The position numbers and the translations under genes were made by a program. A stretch of DNA of 64,000 nt from positions 8,606,597 to 8,670,596 of the forward strand of contig CM030360.1 of the NCBI GenBank assembly GCA_017893485.1, written 5' to 3'. The notes below the pieces were generated by a model. It had not been told where the DNA came from and searched no databases. It saw nothing but the letters and a program-made list of their open reading frames with translations. The stretch is from Hemerocallis citrina (lineage: Eukaryota; Streptophyta; Magnoliopsida; Asparagales; Asphodelaceae). This document shows positions 48,171 through 58,199 of this stretch, piece after piece; within the stretch, counting starts at the first letter, position 1; every line of letters starts with the position of its first letter.

Positions 48171-50405
48171 TCAAGGGGCCACCTTGAGTGGTAGCTCGGG
48201 GACGGGCACCTCAGTAGACGGCTTCTCGCCTTCTGCCGCTCCGGCTCGGGGGTCGGCCACGACCTCGTCACCCCCTCCCTCCACTACTACGGTCTCGGGG
48301 TCGGCAGGAGCATCGTCACCATGTTGCTCGTCCCCCTCCTCTCCTTCGGCTTCTTCCTCGGCTTCAGGGTCCTTCTCGGCAACCGGACCCCACAGTCTGT
48401 ACCTCGACCTATCAAAGCCGGGGACCCGAGCCTCGACGTGCTCGAGCGCGGTGGCGTAAGATTGCTCCATGTTGGCCGCCATATGCTTCTTGGCCTCGGC
48501 CTCAATCTCCGCCCTCACCACCTCCACTACCTCATTCTTTTGTCGCTTCACTACCTCCAAGGCCCTTCTCGCTTCGGCCCTCTCCTCGGCTACCTTGGCG
48601 ACCTCCGAAGCGAGCTTCTCCCTTGCTTGTGCCAGAGCCGCCTCGAGGTCGGCGACCTGGGCTGCCAAAGCATCCGAGCAGCGCTGCTTCGCCTCAAACT
48701 GCTTCACGGCCCTCGCCCTTTCCGCTCTGTCTTTATCGCAAGCAGCCTTCAGCTCCCTCTCTTGCTCGGCGTATTGTTCGAGAAGGTGGCTGAAGTGGCA
48801 TATGGCCTGCAAGAAGAAGCAGTAAGAACACAACAAAAGCCGAACTAAAGACTTAGAAAATTTTCGAGAGAATATCAAAAACAACTGAGAAAACTTACCG
48901 ACATAAGCGACTGAGTTACTTCTAGGGCATCGTCGCCCGTCGTCCCTGCCTTCAGGGCGGCTCGGTCCTTCGGGGTCGGGAGTTGGTGAAGAGCCTGTAT
49001 ACTCATCACTGAGTCCCCCAAGAAGTTGCCATGGTTCATCACCCGCCAATCGAGGACGGACGGCTTCTTGTGGGCCTCGGTCAGTATGACCTCGGCATGC
49101 TCGGTCAGGGGAGGGGCCTCGAGCGCCAGTGCCGCCGAAACGGAGAAGCCCTCGCCCAAAGGAGCAGAGAGGGCCGGCTGGACAACACCGACGGCTGAGG
49201 ATGTTTGCCGAGGAGAAGCGAGGACGACGGCCCCGACCGCGGCCGAAGGAACCTTGGTGGGTCGGCCAGACGTGGGACCCGCACTCGTCCTTTTCCTCTT
49301 CTTGGCATCTGTGGCCTTGTTTCGTTTGGCCATCATCGCCTTGAAGTCCATGTTCGGAGCCTCTGTCGAAGTAAAAGAAAATCAAGTTAGAGAAAACACA
49401 AGGCATTAAAGAAAAGTAAAGCAAAAAAAAAGATGTCCGGAGCGTACTCGGGTCGATCGGGCTGAGGCCCGACCTGTGCAGCACCTTCTCGGTCATTTCC
49501 ATCCAACTCAACATCGAAAGACCGATCAGCTTCGCCGCCACCTCTGCCTCAGCCGGGGTCAACACCGGCTTGGCCTTTGCATACTTCGGCACATCCTCCT
49601 TCCACCGGGTCGGGAAGTCCCATGCCAAAGGGCCCTTGATCAGAAAGAACTTACCCTTCCATGACTTTATCGAGTCAGGGTTCTCTATCAGCTTGACGCC
49701 TTTCCGAGGCGACAGATAGTAGCGGGGCTCGGTCTTACTCATTCTGTTGATCCGATACAAACCCCGGAGGATGACGAGCTGCGACTCCACCTTTGCTGTT
49801 CGGCATTGGAGCAGAAATCTGAGCACATGTCGCCACGTGTTCGGCATGAACTGAATAGGACTCAGTCCATACCACCGGAGAACTTCAGTCATGAAAGGAT
49901 GAAGAGGAAAGCGCGGGCCGGTGTTCAACGCATCGTAGGCGAAGATGCAAGTATCCGGCGTGAAGGCTGTGCACGCCCGCACCCCGGGGCCGGGGAGAAT
50001 CAGGGTGTACTCTGGGGGAATTGCGAAACCCTTCCGAGTCCGAAGTAGATCTCGCTCGGTTAGAACCGAAGGGATATCGTCCACCTCGGTAACCTCCCTC
50101 GGATCATACTCCTCGTAGGTTTCCGAACGACCGTAGACAGCATTAGTCAGCAGCTAGCCGCTGTACTGCCTTATCCCCCCATGGCCGGACAACACAGTCG
50201 GCATCTGACCCATTTCGCCCGCCTGCCTCACAGTCTCCACCACCGTGTCAACGATCGCCGACCGAGCCATTACCTTCCCCTTCTCCTCGACCGCAGACGA
50301 CCCTACTATCTCCTTCCCCTTCCATCTGCTCACCACTTCTCTCCCTTCCTCGTCGCTCTGACCCCCCGAGGAGGATGCCTCACTACCCGAGGATACTCGT
50401 GACAT
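48171..50405 (-). pseudogene. Tat-2 antisense gene, three exons
   Basis: Antisense to the retrotransposon, as in maize Grande and other Tat elements. Exon 1 (50405-49448) starts MSRVSSGSEASSSGG and holds a domain like the one called putative gypsy type transposon: YTLILPGPGVRACTAFTPDT, PLHPFMTEVLRWYGLSPIQF, MPNTWRHVLRFLLQC. Exon 2 (about 49362-48899, donor GTCGGTAAG) has a Lys/Arg-rich stretch (AKRNKATDAKKRKR) that may be a nuclear signal. Exon 3 (48806-48171, acceptor TTGCAG) is a long coiled coil followed by an acidic tail. One TAG in exon 1 at about 50152 interrupts an otherwise open frame, in a CAG-to-TAG-like context. Introns are 85 and 92 nt. Role unknown. Confidence 0.75.
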
Positions 50406-50614
50406 CTCGTAGAATATATATATTAGGTTAAATAAACTGACCTTGATGTGACGTTTACGGTCAGAAAAACTTCACCGGAAATCGCCTGGCCTTCGCGACA
50501 GCTAGCACAGCCGCCCTTGAGCTCAAATCTCCGCTAGCAGAGCAACTCGAGAGCGAAAGTAAGTTTTAAGAGTGAAAAGTGAAAGAATGAGATAAGAGGT
50601 GAGGGGGGTGAGAA

Positions 50615-50620
50615 CTTATA
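50615..50620 (-). promoter_or_regulatory. TATA box of the Tat-2 antisense gene
   Basis: Minus strand TTGGCTATAAGTTCTCACC lies about 210 bp upstream of the antisense ATG (50405). The sequence between reads like a 5' leader. It implies the antisense gene has its own promoter inside the element. Confidence 0.5.
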
Positions 50621-50639
50621 GCCAAAGAGGCAACTATTG

Positions 50640-51750
50640 GGCTTTTGTAATGCTTGGGGGCCCGTTAAGGGAAGTAAAACGACATAATAGAGAAAGTTGC
50701 GATGGTTCAGAGAAAGGCTGCGACGGTTTACTAAACACGGCAGCCCGGCAACTCGTAACTTGCCGAGTCACCGAGGCACTCTGCCGAGCTACCGGGGCAC
50801 CGACCTCTACATTTGGAGAAAAATGCCGCCGAGCAACTCCGATCGTCAGATTGTCTCAAAATTCACGTCGAAAGATGATGAGCGGCTCAGATCACGCCAC
50901 GCCCACAAAATGACAAGATAACATTTTATCGTGATCTGAACCCCTAACCTCGTGATCCGTGCTGTGATGGACGCTCCAGATCCAGCCACGTGGCTCAACA
51001 GCTCGTACTGAGCCGAGCCACCGAGGCACTCTACCGAGCTACCGGGGCACCGACCTCCACATTTGGAGAAAAATGCCGCCGAGCAACCCCGACCGTCAAA
51101 TTGTCTCAAAATTCGCGTCGAAAGATGATGAGCGGCTCAGATCACGCCACGCCTACAAAATGACAAGATAACATTTTATCGTGATCTGAACCCCTAACCT
51201 CGTGATCCGTGTCGTGATGGATGCTCCGGATCCAGCCACGTGGCTCAACGGCTCGTACTGAGCCGAGCCACCGAGACACTCTACCGAGCTACCGAGTAGC
51301 TATGGTCGAGCTACCAAGCTACCAGGGAACTAAGGACGACATATCGAGCTACCGAGCAGCTATGGCCAAGCTACCAATGTACCGACCCTCACATTTGAAG
51401 AAAAACGACTGTCGAACTACCTTAACCGTCAGATCGTTTTAAAAGTCGTGCCAGAACATGATGAGCGGCTCAGATCAAGCCACACCCACAAAACAACAAG
51501 ATAGCATTTTCTCGTGATCTGAACCCCTATCCTCGTGATTCGCGTCATGATGGACGCTCCAGATCCAGCCATGTAGCTCAGCAGCTCGTAACGCGTCGAG
51601 CTACCGAGCTACCGAGGAGATCTGGCCGAGCTACTGGGGCACCGACCTCCGCATGCGGAGAAAAACGCTGTCGAGCCACTCCGACCGTCCGATCTCCCAG
51701 AAATTCGTACTACTGGCTGATGGAAGGCCCAGATCATGCCACGTCATAAA
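50640..51750. repeat. ~250-bp tandem repeat, about four diverged units
   Basis: AGCGGCTCAGATCACGCCAC occurs at 50881 and 51131, exactly 250 bp apart, again diverged at about 51464 and a remnant near 51700. The first two units are almost identical; later ones differ and contain short internal repeats of CGAGCTACCGAG. The array lies upstream of the antisense gene's TATA box, so it may hold its control sequences. Confidence 0.88.
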
Positions 51751-52010
51751 TCGGAATAAAAATTAATTTTCTATTTGTTAAAATATCGAATTATTTATTT
51801 AAAAATTGTGGAAAAATGATTTAAAATTCAGGAAAATTAATTAAAAATTCTAAAAAATAATTATAAATTTGGGGAAATATTTCTGAACCCCTGGGTAAAT
51901 AATTATTGCTTAGAATAATTAATTAAGGCCCTCGAACAATAAATCACCGCTTCGCAAGATTAAATAAATGGTCCGAAAAATAGATAAAAATTAAGAAAAA
52001 TCACCAAAAG
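51751..52010. other. AT-rich 3' part of Tat-2
   Basis: Low-complexity A/T-rich DNA without genes. The Tat-2 polypurine tract and 3' LTR are not here. Confidence 0.5.
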
Positions 52011-52416
52011 TGTAACCCCTGTTTTCCCAAAAATGTATTTTCTTGTATTTTCTGTATTTTAAAATTTTTCTCAAATTATTTTTCAGGTTTTCAAATTTAT
52101 TTTTGTCAAACGTATTATTGGACCTCCTATTAAAATCTATTTTCGATCAGAAATTGTATTTGTAACTATTTTGTATGATTTTGTATTTTAATGCAAAACT
52201 TATTATTTTTATTATTACTGTTATTTTATTTTTTTTATTATTTTAATATTTTTACAAAGTCCAAATCAAGTATTTTTATTAATTTGTTATTTTAATTTTT
52301 CCAAACTCCAAACCCACTTGCTATTTAATACCTTATTGGATTTATATAAAACTATTTTAAATAAACCCATACCAAATCCATACCCATTACCTCCTAATAC
52401 CCATTTAAACAATAAC

Positions 52417-52479
<63 letters not shown>
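52011..52479 (+). repeat. Chromovirus-type LTR, interrupted in its AT tract
   Basis: Starts TGTAACCCCTGTTTTCCC, as the 10677-17329 element does on the minus strand, and follows that LTR for about 400 bp (for example AATACCCATTTAAAC). It runs into an AT dinucleotide tract (52420-52479) where the TATA-containing AACCCATATAT of the related LTR lies, and then stops. The remainder must be beyond the right edge. Confidence 0.8.
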
Positions 52480-52489
52480 GACTTCTTCC

Positions 52490-52690
52490 GTTGCAAACGG
52501 GCCGGAACGGGTCTGTTCGCACAGACCCGTGCGAACTTCGATCTGGACCGTTGGATCAAAGATCCAACGTTCAAGATTTTTTTTAGTAAAATCTTGCCTT
52601 AACCTGTTGTTGGGAAGGACGGGTTAAGGCAAAATTTTATTAAAAAACATAGCCTTAACCCGTTCTTCCCAAGAACGGGTTAAGGCTATC
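52490..52690. repeat. Cluster of hairpins at the left end of the PMD/FAR1 region
   Basis: Consecutive dyads: ACGGGTCTGT with ACAGACCCGT (four-base loop), overlapped by GTTCGCAC with GTGCGAAC, which would compete for the same bases; CGTTGGATC with GATCCAACG; GCCTTAACC with GGTTAAGGC (52596-52630); and AGCCTTAACCCGTTCTT with its exact complement (52651-52687, three-base loop). Confidence 0.9.
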
Positions 52691-52956
52691 TATATTCATT
52701 TTTATTTCCATACAGTTCGTCTTCTTCGGCGATTCATCTTCGCTCCTTCTTCTTTCTTCGACGAACCCAACGTGAAAAAAGACCCTAGCTCCGACATCTC
52801 CGTCCGCTCTCCTTCTTCTCTCCCAACTCCGAAGATCGAAACCCTACTCTTTGTAGAAGTCGAACTCCGGCGATCGAAACCCTAGCTCAGAAGTCGAGCT
52901 TTGATCGAAACCCTACTCCTCCGAATCGATCTTTTGGCTTGATTTGGACCTATTTC
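52691..52956 (+). other. Probable 5' leader of the PMD gene
   Basis: Pyrimidine-rich sequence with repeated GATCGAAACCCTA, resembling a plant 5' leader. It ends at a possible donor (TTCGTAAGG or AAGGTATAG) near 52957. If so, 52957-54905 is a leader intron that ends at TTTTTTGTCAG, nine bases before the PMD ATG. Confidence 0.4.
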
Positions 52957-53204
52957 GTAAGGTATAGACTAATTTTTTACCTGAATAATCTATATTTGAG
53001 TATTTTATTAAATTTGTGTGCAGTAAATTATTTACAAATTGGGAAAAAATTTATATGCATTAGTAGATTTTAGATGTAGAATCGCGTTGACTTCAAGTAT
53101 ATTGAATTGCCGAATTCTATTGCTTGCGTTAGTAATTTGTAGAATTACAACTGTATATACGAAATTAGTTAGAAACTTTTCAGTGCGGTTATGGTTGAAA
53201 ACTC

Positions 53205-54810
53205 TGCAAACGACTGTAAAAAAATACGAAACTTTACGAGTAGGTTCGTCTCATGTAGTACAAGCCACCCCAATTTGTAGAAGCGAGTTTCGACTCACGG
53301 TTCGAGAGATATGGCCGTGTATCGCTTTCGGTTGAAAAAACCAAGTAAAGTGGTACACGGCCGTATATCCCGAACCGTGACTCGAAACTTGCTTCTACAA
53401 GTTTGGGTGGCTTGTCCTATGTGAATCCGACCAAGTCGGAAAGTTTTATAATTTTCGGATGCCGTTTGTGCGGTTTTCTCTACTTCCTCGAATGTGAACT
53501 TTTTGACATAGAATTTTGTAAGTGCGTTTAGAGTTTAAAACACTTCAAACCACCTCAAAAAATTACGAAACTTTGCGAGTTGGTTGGTGTCCCCTAGGAG
53601 AAGCCAACCCAACTTGTAGAAGTGAGTTTCGACTCACGGTTCGAGAGATACGGCCGCGTATCGCTTTTGGTCGAAAAAAATCATTATAAAGCGGTATACG
53701 GTCGTATCTCGCAAACCGGGAGTCGAAACTCACTTCTACAAGTTCGGATGGCTTGCCCTACATGAATTTGACCTAGTCGGAAAGTTTTATAATTTTTGGA
53801 TGCCGTTTGTGCGGTTTTCTCAACTTCCTCGCATTATAAGTTTTAGACTTAGAATTTTCTAAGTGCGGATAGATTAGAAAACCCTTCAAACGACCTCCAA
53901 AAAATACGAAACATTGCGAGTTGGTTGGTGTCCCCTAGGAGAAGCCAAACCAATTTGTAGCGGTGAGTTTCGACTCACGGTTCGAGAGATACGGCCGCGT
54001 ATCGCTTTCGGTTGAAAAAAACCATTATATAGCGGTATACGGTCGTATCTCGCAAACCGGGAGTCGAAACTCACTTCTACAAGTTCGGGTGGTTTGCGCT
54101 ACGTGAATTCGACCAATTGGGAAAGTTTTATAATTTTTGGATGCCGTTTGTGCTGTTTTGCTTCAATTCCTCAAATGAGAAGTTTTTGACTTAGAATTTT
54201 TTAAAAACGGGCCGATTAGAAAACTTTTCAAACGACTTTCAAAAATTACAAAACTTTGCGAGTTGGTTGGTGTTCCCTATGAGAAGTGACCCCAAGTTGT
54301 AGAAGTGAGTTTTGACTCACGGTCCGAGAGATACGGCCGCGTATCGGTTTTGGTTGGAAAAAAACAACTAAAGCCGGTACACGGCCGTACCTCACAAACC
54401 GTGACTCGAAACTCGCTTCTACAAGTTCGGGTGGCTTGCCCTACGTGAATCCGACCTAGTCGGTTATAATTTTCGGATGCCGTTTGCACGGTTTTCTCAA
54501 CTTCCCTGCCTGTGAATTTTTTGACTTAGAATTTTCTAAGTGCGGTTAGAGTTTAAAACACTTCAAACCACCTCCAAAAAATACAAAACTTTGCGAGTTG
54601 GTTGGTGACCCCTATGAGTAGCCAACCCAAGTTGTAGAAGCGCGTTTCGACTCACGGTTCGAGAGATACGGCCGCGTATCGCTTTCGGTTGAAAAAAAAC
54701 CTAATACAGCAGTAATCGGTCGTATCTCTCAAACCGTGAGTCGAAACTCACTTCTACAAGTTTGGGTGGTTTGCGCTACGTGAATTCGACCAAGTCTGAA
54801 AGTTTTATAG
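53205..54810. repeat. Five ~340-bp tandem repeats, each with a long hairpin
   Basis: Hairpins start at TGTAG 53276, 53616, 53956, 54298 and 54633 and end at 53399, 53740, 54081, 54423 and 54758. The arms are ~50 bp each and contain GTTTCGACTCACGGTTCGAG on one side and its complement on the other. The spacers carry GTTGGTTGGTGTCCCCTA-type and GGATGCCGTTTGTGCGG-type segments. The array lies in the proposed leader intron of the PMD gene. Confidence 0.93.
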
Positions 54811-54913
54811 ATTTTTTTGTTTTCATTCGTGCGTTTTCCCCCCACAATCTCGGTATGTTTGTTTTGTTGTCATTTTTACCAACCACATTTTAAATTTTTT
54901 GTCAGATAGCTAA

Positions 54914-57148
54914 ATGGCTAGAACAAGGCAACCGAGAAGCCCGTCCGGTAACACTAGTGGCGCACCAACTACTGAGATAAGATTGATTACTATTATTGGT
55001 TTTAAATACGAATATGTAACATTATCTCAATAATAACATTTGTTATATTTATTCGTGTAGGTTGGTGGCCGTCAATCCACATCTGCTGAGGCAGGTCCGT
55101 CGTCCTCAGTTACATCACCCGGACCCGTGAACACAAGCATACTCACCTTGCAATCCAAACACCGATCCGAAGCCGTGTGGAATGGGTCCGATAAAAAATG
55201 TAATTTCCGGAAGCACACAGTTCTTCCTTTCGACCCCCGTATAACTGAGTATGTGGTGGAGGCCAGTTTCTACGGAGCAAGATTCATTCACTCAGTGAAG
55301 CTAGATCGGCCACTCCTTACAGCTCTTATCGAGCGATGGAGGCCGGAGACCCACACATTCCACCTACCAGTGGGTGAGATGACTGTGACCCTACAAGATG
55401 TTGCAATGATAACTGGGCTACCAATAAATGGAATTGCCGTGACAGAGAACATGGACTTCGATCGAGTTGAAGTTGTTCGTGACTTACTCGGTATCGACTT
55501 GCAGTCGACAGTTCTCCAAAGAAAAGAGGCCGTTGAAAACGAAATCCGCACTAATGTGCCCGCAGATTATGATGAAGATCTATTGTATGACCAAATAGAA
55601 ACTGCGAAAGATAAAGCGGAGAAAGATGTGATGGATGAAGCTTTCGACGGCAAATCACTATACATCAGCTGGTTAAAATTTCAGTTCGAGGAGGAATATT
55701 TGGCCGCCGATTCGGACGAGGATACCCTAATGTACTATGCACGTGCATACATTTTTAGTTTGATAAGGGGACTGATCTTTCCGAACTCATCCGGATCAAC
55801 CGTGCCGCTAATGTTCCTACGGTTGTTGGAAGATTTTCGGTATGCGGGTCATTTTAGTTGGGGGAGTGCGGCACTGGCGCTACTATATAGGAATTTGTGC
55901 ACATGTTCTTTAGGTAGCGTACAGATGGGTGGCCCAATGGTCCTACTGCAGATCTGGAGTTGGGAACGCATCCACATCGGACGTCCCCGTATTGGTCAAC
56001 CAACGCCGGATTGGTTGGCCAACCCGGGGGCAGCGGAGTTGTTACCTCCTCTAGGAGCATATTGGGCGGACCGGCACACGTGGGTTGATAACCCACGCCA
56101 ATCCTTAACATACTACAGAGATGAGTTAGAAAACTTGCGGGACGAGTTCGTCAATTGGGAACCGTACTCGGCCGACCGGTTGCAACGGGTTCCTCCAGTC
56201 TGCATAGACAGATCACTTTGGTTGACGGCTGCACCTCTTGTGAATTTTGGAGTTGTCGAGTTCCAGTATCCTGATAGAGTCTTCCGGCAATTCGAATATC
56301 AACAAAAGATTCCCGAGGTGAGGACCTATGATAAAAAAGTTGCACGAGATCAGGGAAACGGGACGAGTGCCCAACTTCGATTGGGCTGATTAGCATCGTT
56401 ACCATGTAGGCAACTGGAACAGCATGCGGCATCAAATGACACCGAACTTGTTGTACGTCGCGATACCGTATGATGGCTCCCTCCAGCAGGCATACATGAT
56501 GTGGTACAAGCGAATAACCCGGTTGTATGTTTTTCCAAAGGCCGCTGTACCAGCTAGTGTGCAACTTCCGATTCCCCCTACCCAGGCAGAACCAGCTCCA
56601 GCATATTCCTCCTCCCAACCGATGTACCAACCAAGGGCTAAGACATATCGAAAAACGGTCAGTCAAATTTCATATAGTTTGTATGCATGTACTGTATTTA
56701 ATTGATGCCGCTAATAATGAATGATGTTTAAATTGGAATTTTTCACCAACTGTAGATTGAAAACGCATGGGAGGTTGTTCGAACAGCTGCTCGCATCTTG
56801 AAGACTAGGATACCCGAGAGCTTCAAGGAGGTAATCCGGGAGATGCTAGCCCCGTGTCGTCGTACTCTGGAGGACGCGGGTGAAGGTCCACAAGTTGAGG
56901 CTTATTTGAGAGCCAACTTGCCGTCAACAGGTTTTAGGTGAAAACAAACTGTGAGTAGGGGAATTCGCATCGCCGAGCCACAACAACTACAAGAAGAGCC
57001 AAATCCCGAAGATGTTGATGAGGAACAATCGTCGGATGATCCTGATTCTCCCCAGACACAAGGCAGACGGCAAAATCCTCAAAGGAAGCGGAAACCTCCC
57101 AATCAATTCACACCAAGCGGTGGCAAGCGGCGTGGTCGTAGATGGTAA
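54914..57148 (+). pseudogene. Plant mobile domain (PMD, MAIN-like) gene, lightly broken
   Basis: Start chosen at 54914 (MARTRQPRSPSGN), just after an acceptor. Exon 1 ends near 54976, where the donor reads GAG-ATAAGA, as if GTAAGA had lost its G. Exon 2 (55061-56657) has the PMD core: HTFHLPVGEMTVTLQDVAMI, TGLPINGIAV, LISWLKF-like and YARAYIFSLIRGLIFPNSSG. A one-base shift in an A run near 56335 and a TAG at 56391 interrupt it, after which NSMRHQMTPNLLYVAIPYDG follows. Intron 56658-56755. Exon 3 has a TGA at 56939 and ends with a basic tail GGKRRGRRW, possibly DNA-binding. PMD proteins of the MAIN family act in silencing and genome stability; here it probably belongs to a transposon. A working protein would need correction of at least four changes. 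Confidence 0.8.
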
Positions 57149-57560
57149 TCTCTAATACTCTGTAATAGCGTATCTTTTGGTTGGTGATTTTGTTATTGCA
57201 GTAACTAACGTATTGTTTGTTTCTACATTGATAAATTGTTGTAGGTGAATACCGGGCATGGTGTGCAAGCCAAAGTGGAGAACGCCTTCATTTGTAATTT
57301 TTGTATTTTGGACATGTGCAACTTGATATGTATAATTTTTGTGTAAATTTTTGAAAATTGTATTCATTTCAATTAATTATGTGGTTTGGTTGACATTGTA
57401 CATTTGTATGCTTCAAATTTCTTGTGAAGATATCTGTTATATTATTTACTTTGATGTGATGTTGTAGGTGAATTTGTGAACAACATTTGATGGCGTCGTT
57501 TCCGTATCAGGAAAAATGTACACAGCCAAAATGAGTCAAAAGTGCTGCACAAATATCTAT
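57149..57560 (+). other. Downstream of the PMD gene
   Basis: T-rich sequence, plausibly the 3' untranslated part and spacer. No further gene is recognised. Confidence 0.5.
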
Positions 57561-57562
57561 AC

Positions 57563-58001
57563 TTAACCCGTTATTAACGATAACGGGTTAATTGAGCTTA
57601 ACCCGTTATCACTAAGGACGGGTTAGGTAGAGAGATATTGACAGTCCTTTGGAAGCCTACAGACCATGTCTTAATAAAGTTCTGCTAATATGGCTCTACT
57701 TAACCCGTCATTGTGAACAACGGGTTAAGTTCTTCACGACAACGTCTTAGGTAGAGCGATATTGGCAGTCCTTTAACTCCTACAGACCAAAGTTCTGTCA
57801 ATATCGCTCTCTTTAACCCGTTCTTGTGAATAACGGGTTAAGTTCACTTAACCCGTCGTTCACAAGAACGGGTTAGGCAGAGGGTTATTGGGAGGACCTT
57901 ATCCAAATTTTCAAAATATACTGCCAAAGTCTACTTACTTAACCCGTTCTTATGAATAACGGGTTAAGAACACTTAACCCGTTCTTATGAATAACGGGTT
58001 A
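57563..58001. repeat. Palindrome array, TTAACCCGTT core, seven dyads
   Basis: Dyads at 57563-57591, 57598-57625, 57699-57729, 57813-57841, 57847-57875, 57938-57968 and 57973-58001. The clearest is TTAACCCGTTAT with its exact complement around a 5-nt loop. Between some dyads there is a second, larger dyad made of AGAGCGATATTGGCAG and CTGTCAATATCGCTCT (57748-57812) or a diverged form (57627-57695), giving nested palindromes with a repeating unit of about 115 bp. Confidence 0.92.
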
Positions 58002-58199
58002 GGGAGTTTGAACTTTTGGGTTTTCTACAAATTTCTCTACACTCTTTGCGAGAATTGTCTCCTGAACTGTGCAAAGTGACATTAATATGCCCATAATTAT
58101 TTATGTTTTTTATTAATTTCCATTTACTGCCACGTAACTAACCACTATAAATTTGTTTCCATTATAGGCGGTGTAAAAGTGAAAAAAATAAATTATGAG

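Larger units (their letters stand above)
36222..52010 (+). mobile_element. Tat-lineage Ty3/gypsy retrotransposon 2 (plus), with nested solo LTR
   Basis: 5' LTR, primer site, gag, protease, reverse transcriptase, two RNases H and integrase in Ty3/gypsy order, then repeats, an antisense gene, a second repeat array and AT-rich 3' sequence. The long 3' region with an antisense gene is a known character of Tat elements such as maize Grande. The 3' LTR is not seen: at 52011 another LTR is inserted and the rest of Tat-2 must lie right of the window. The solo LTR 40130-43647 splits the reverse transcriptase. Confidence 0.9.

Noticed and set aside
52420..52479. AT tract as a simple microsatellite or as part of the PMD/FAR1 element
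   Set aside because: The homologous LTR has AACCCATATAT here, so the tract more likely began in the LTR and expanded; which side it belongs to is unresolved.
52480..52560. Helitron end (hairpin near the boundary, insertion in AT sequence)
   Set aside because: No CTRR terminus at the boundary on either strand, and the genes carried are not Rep/helicase.
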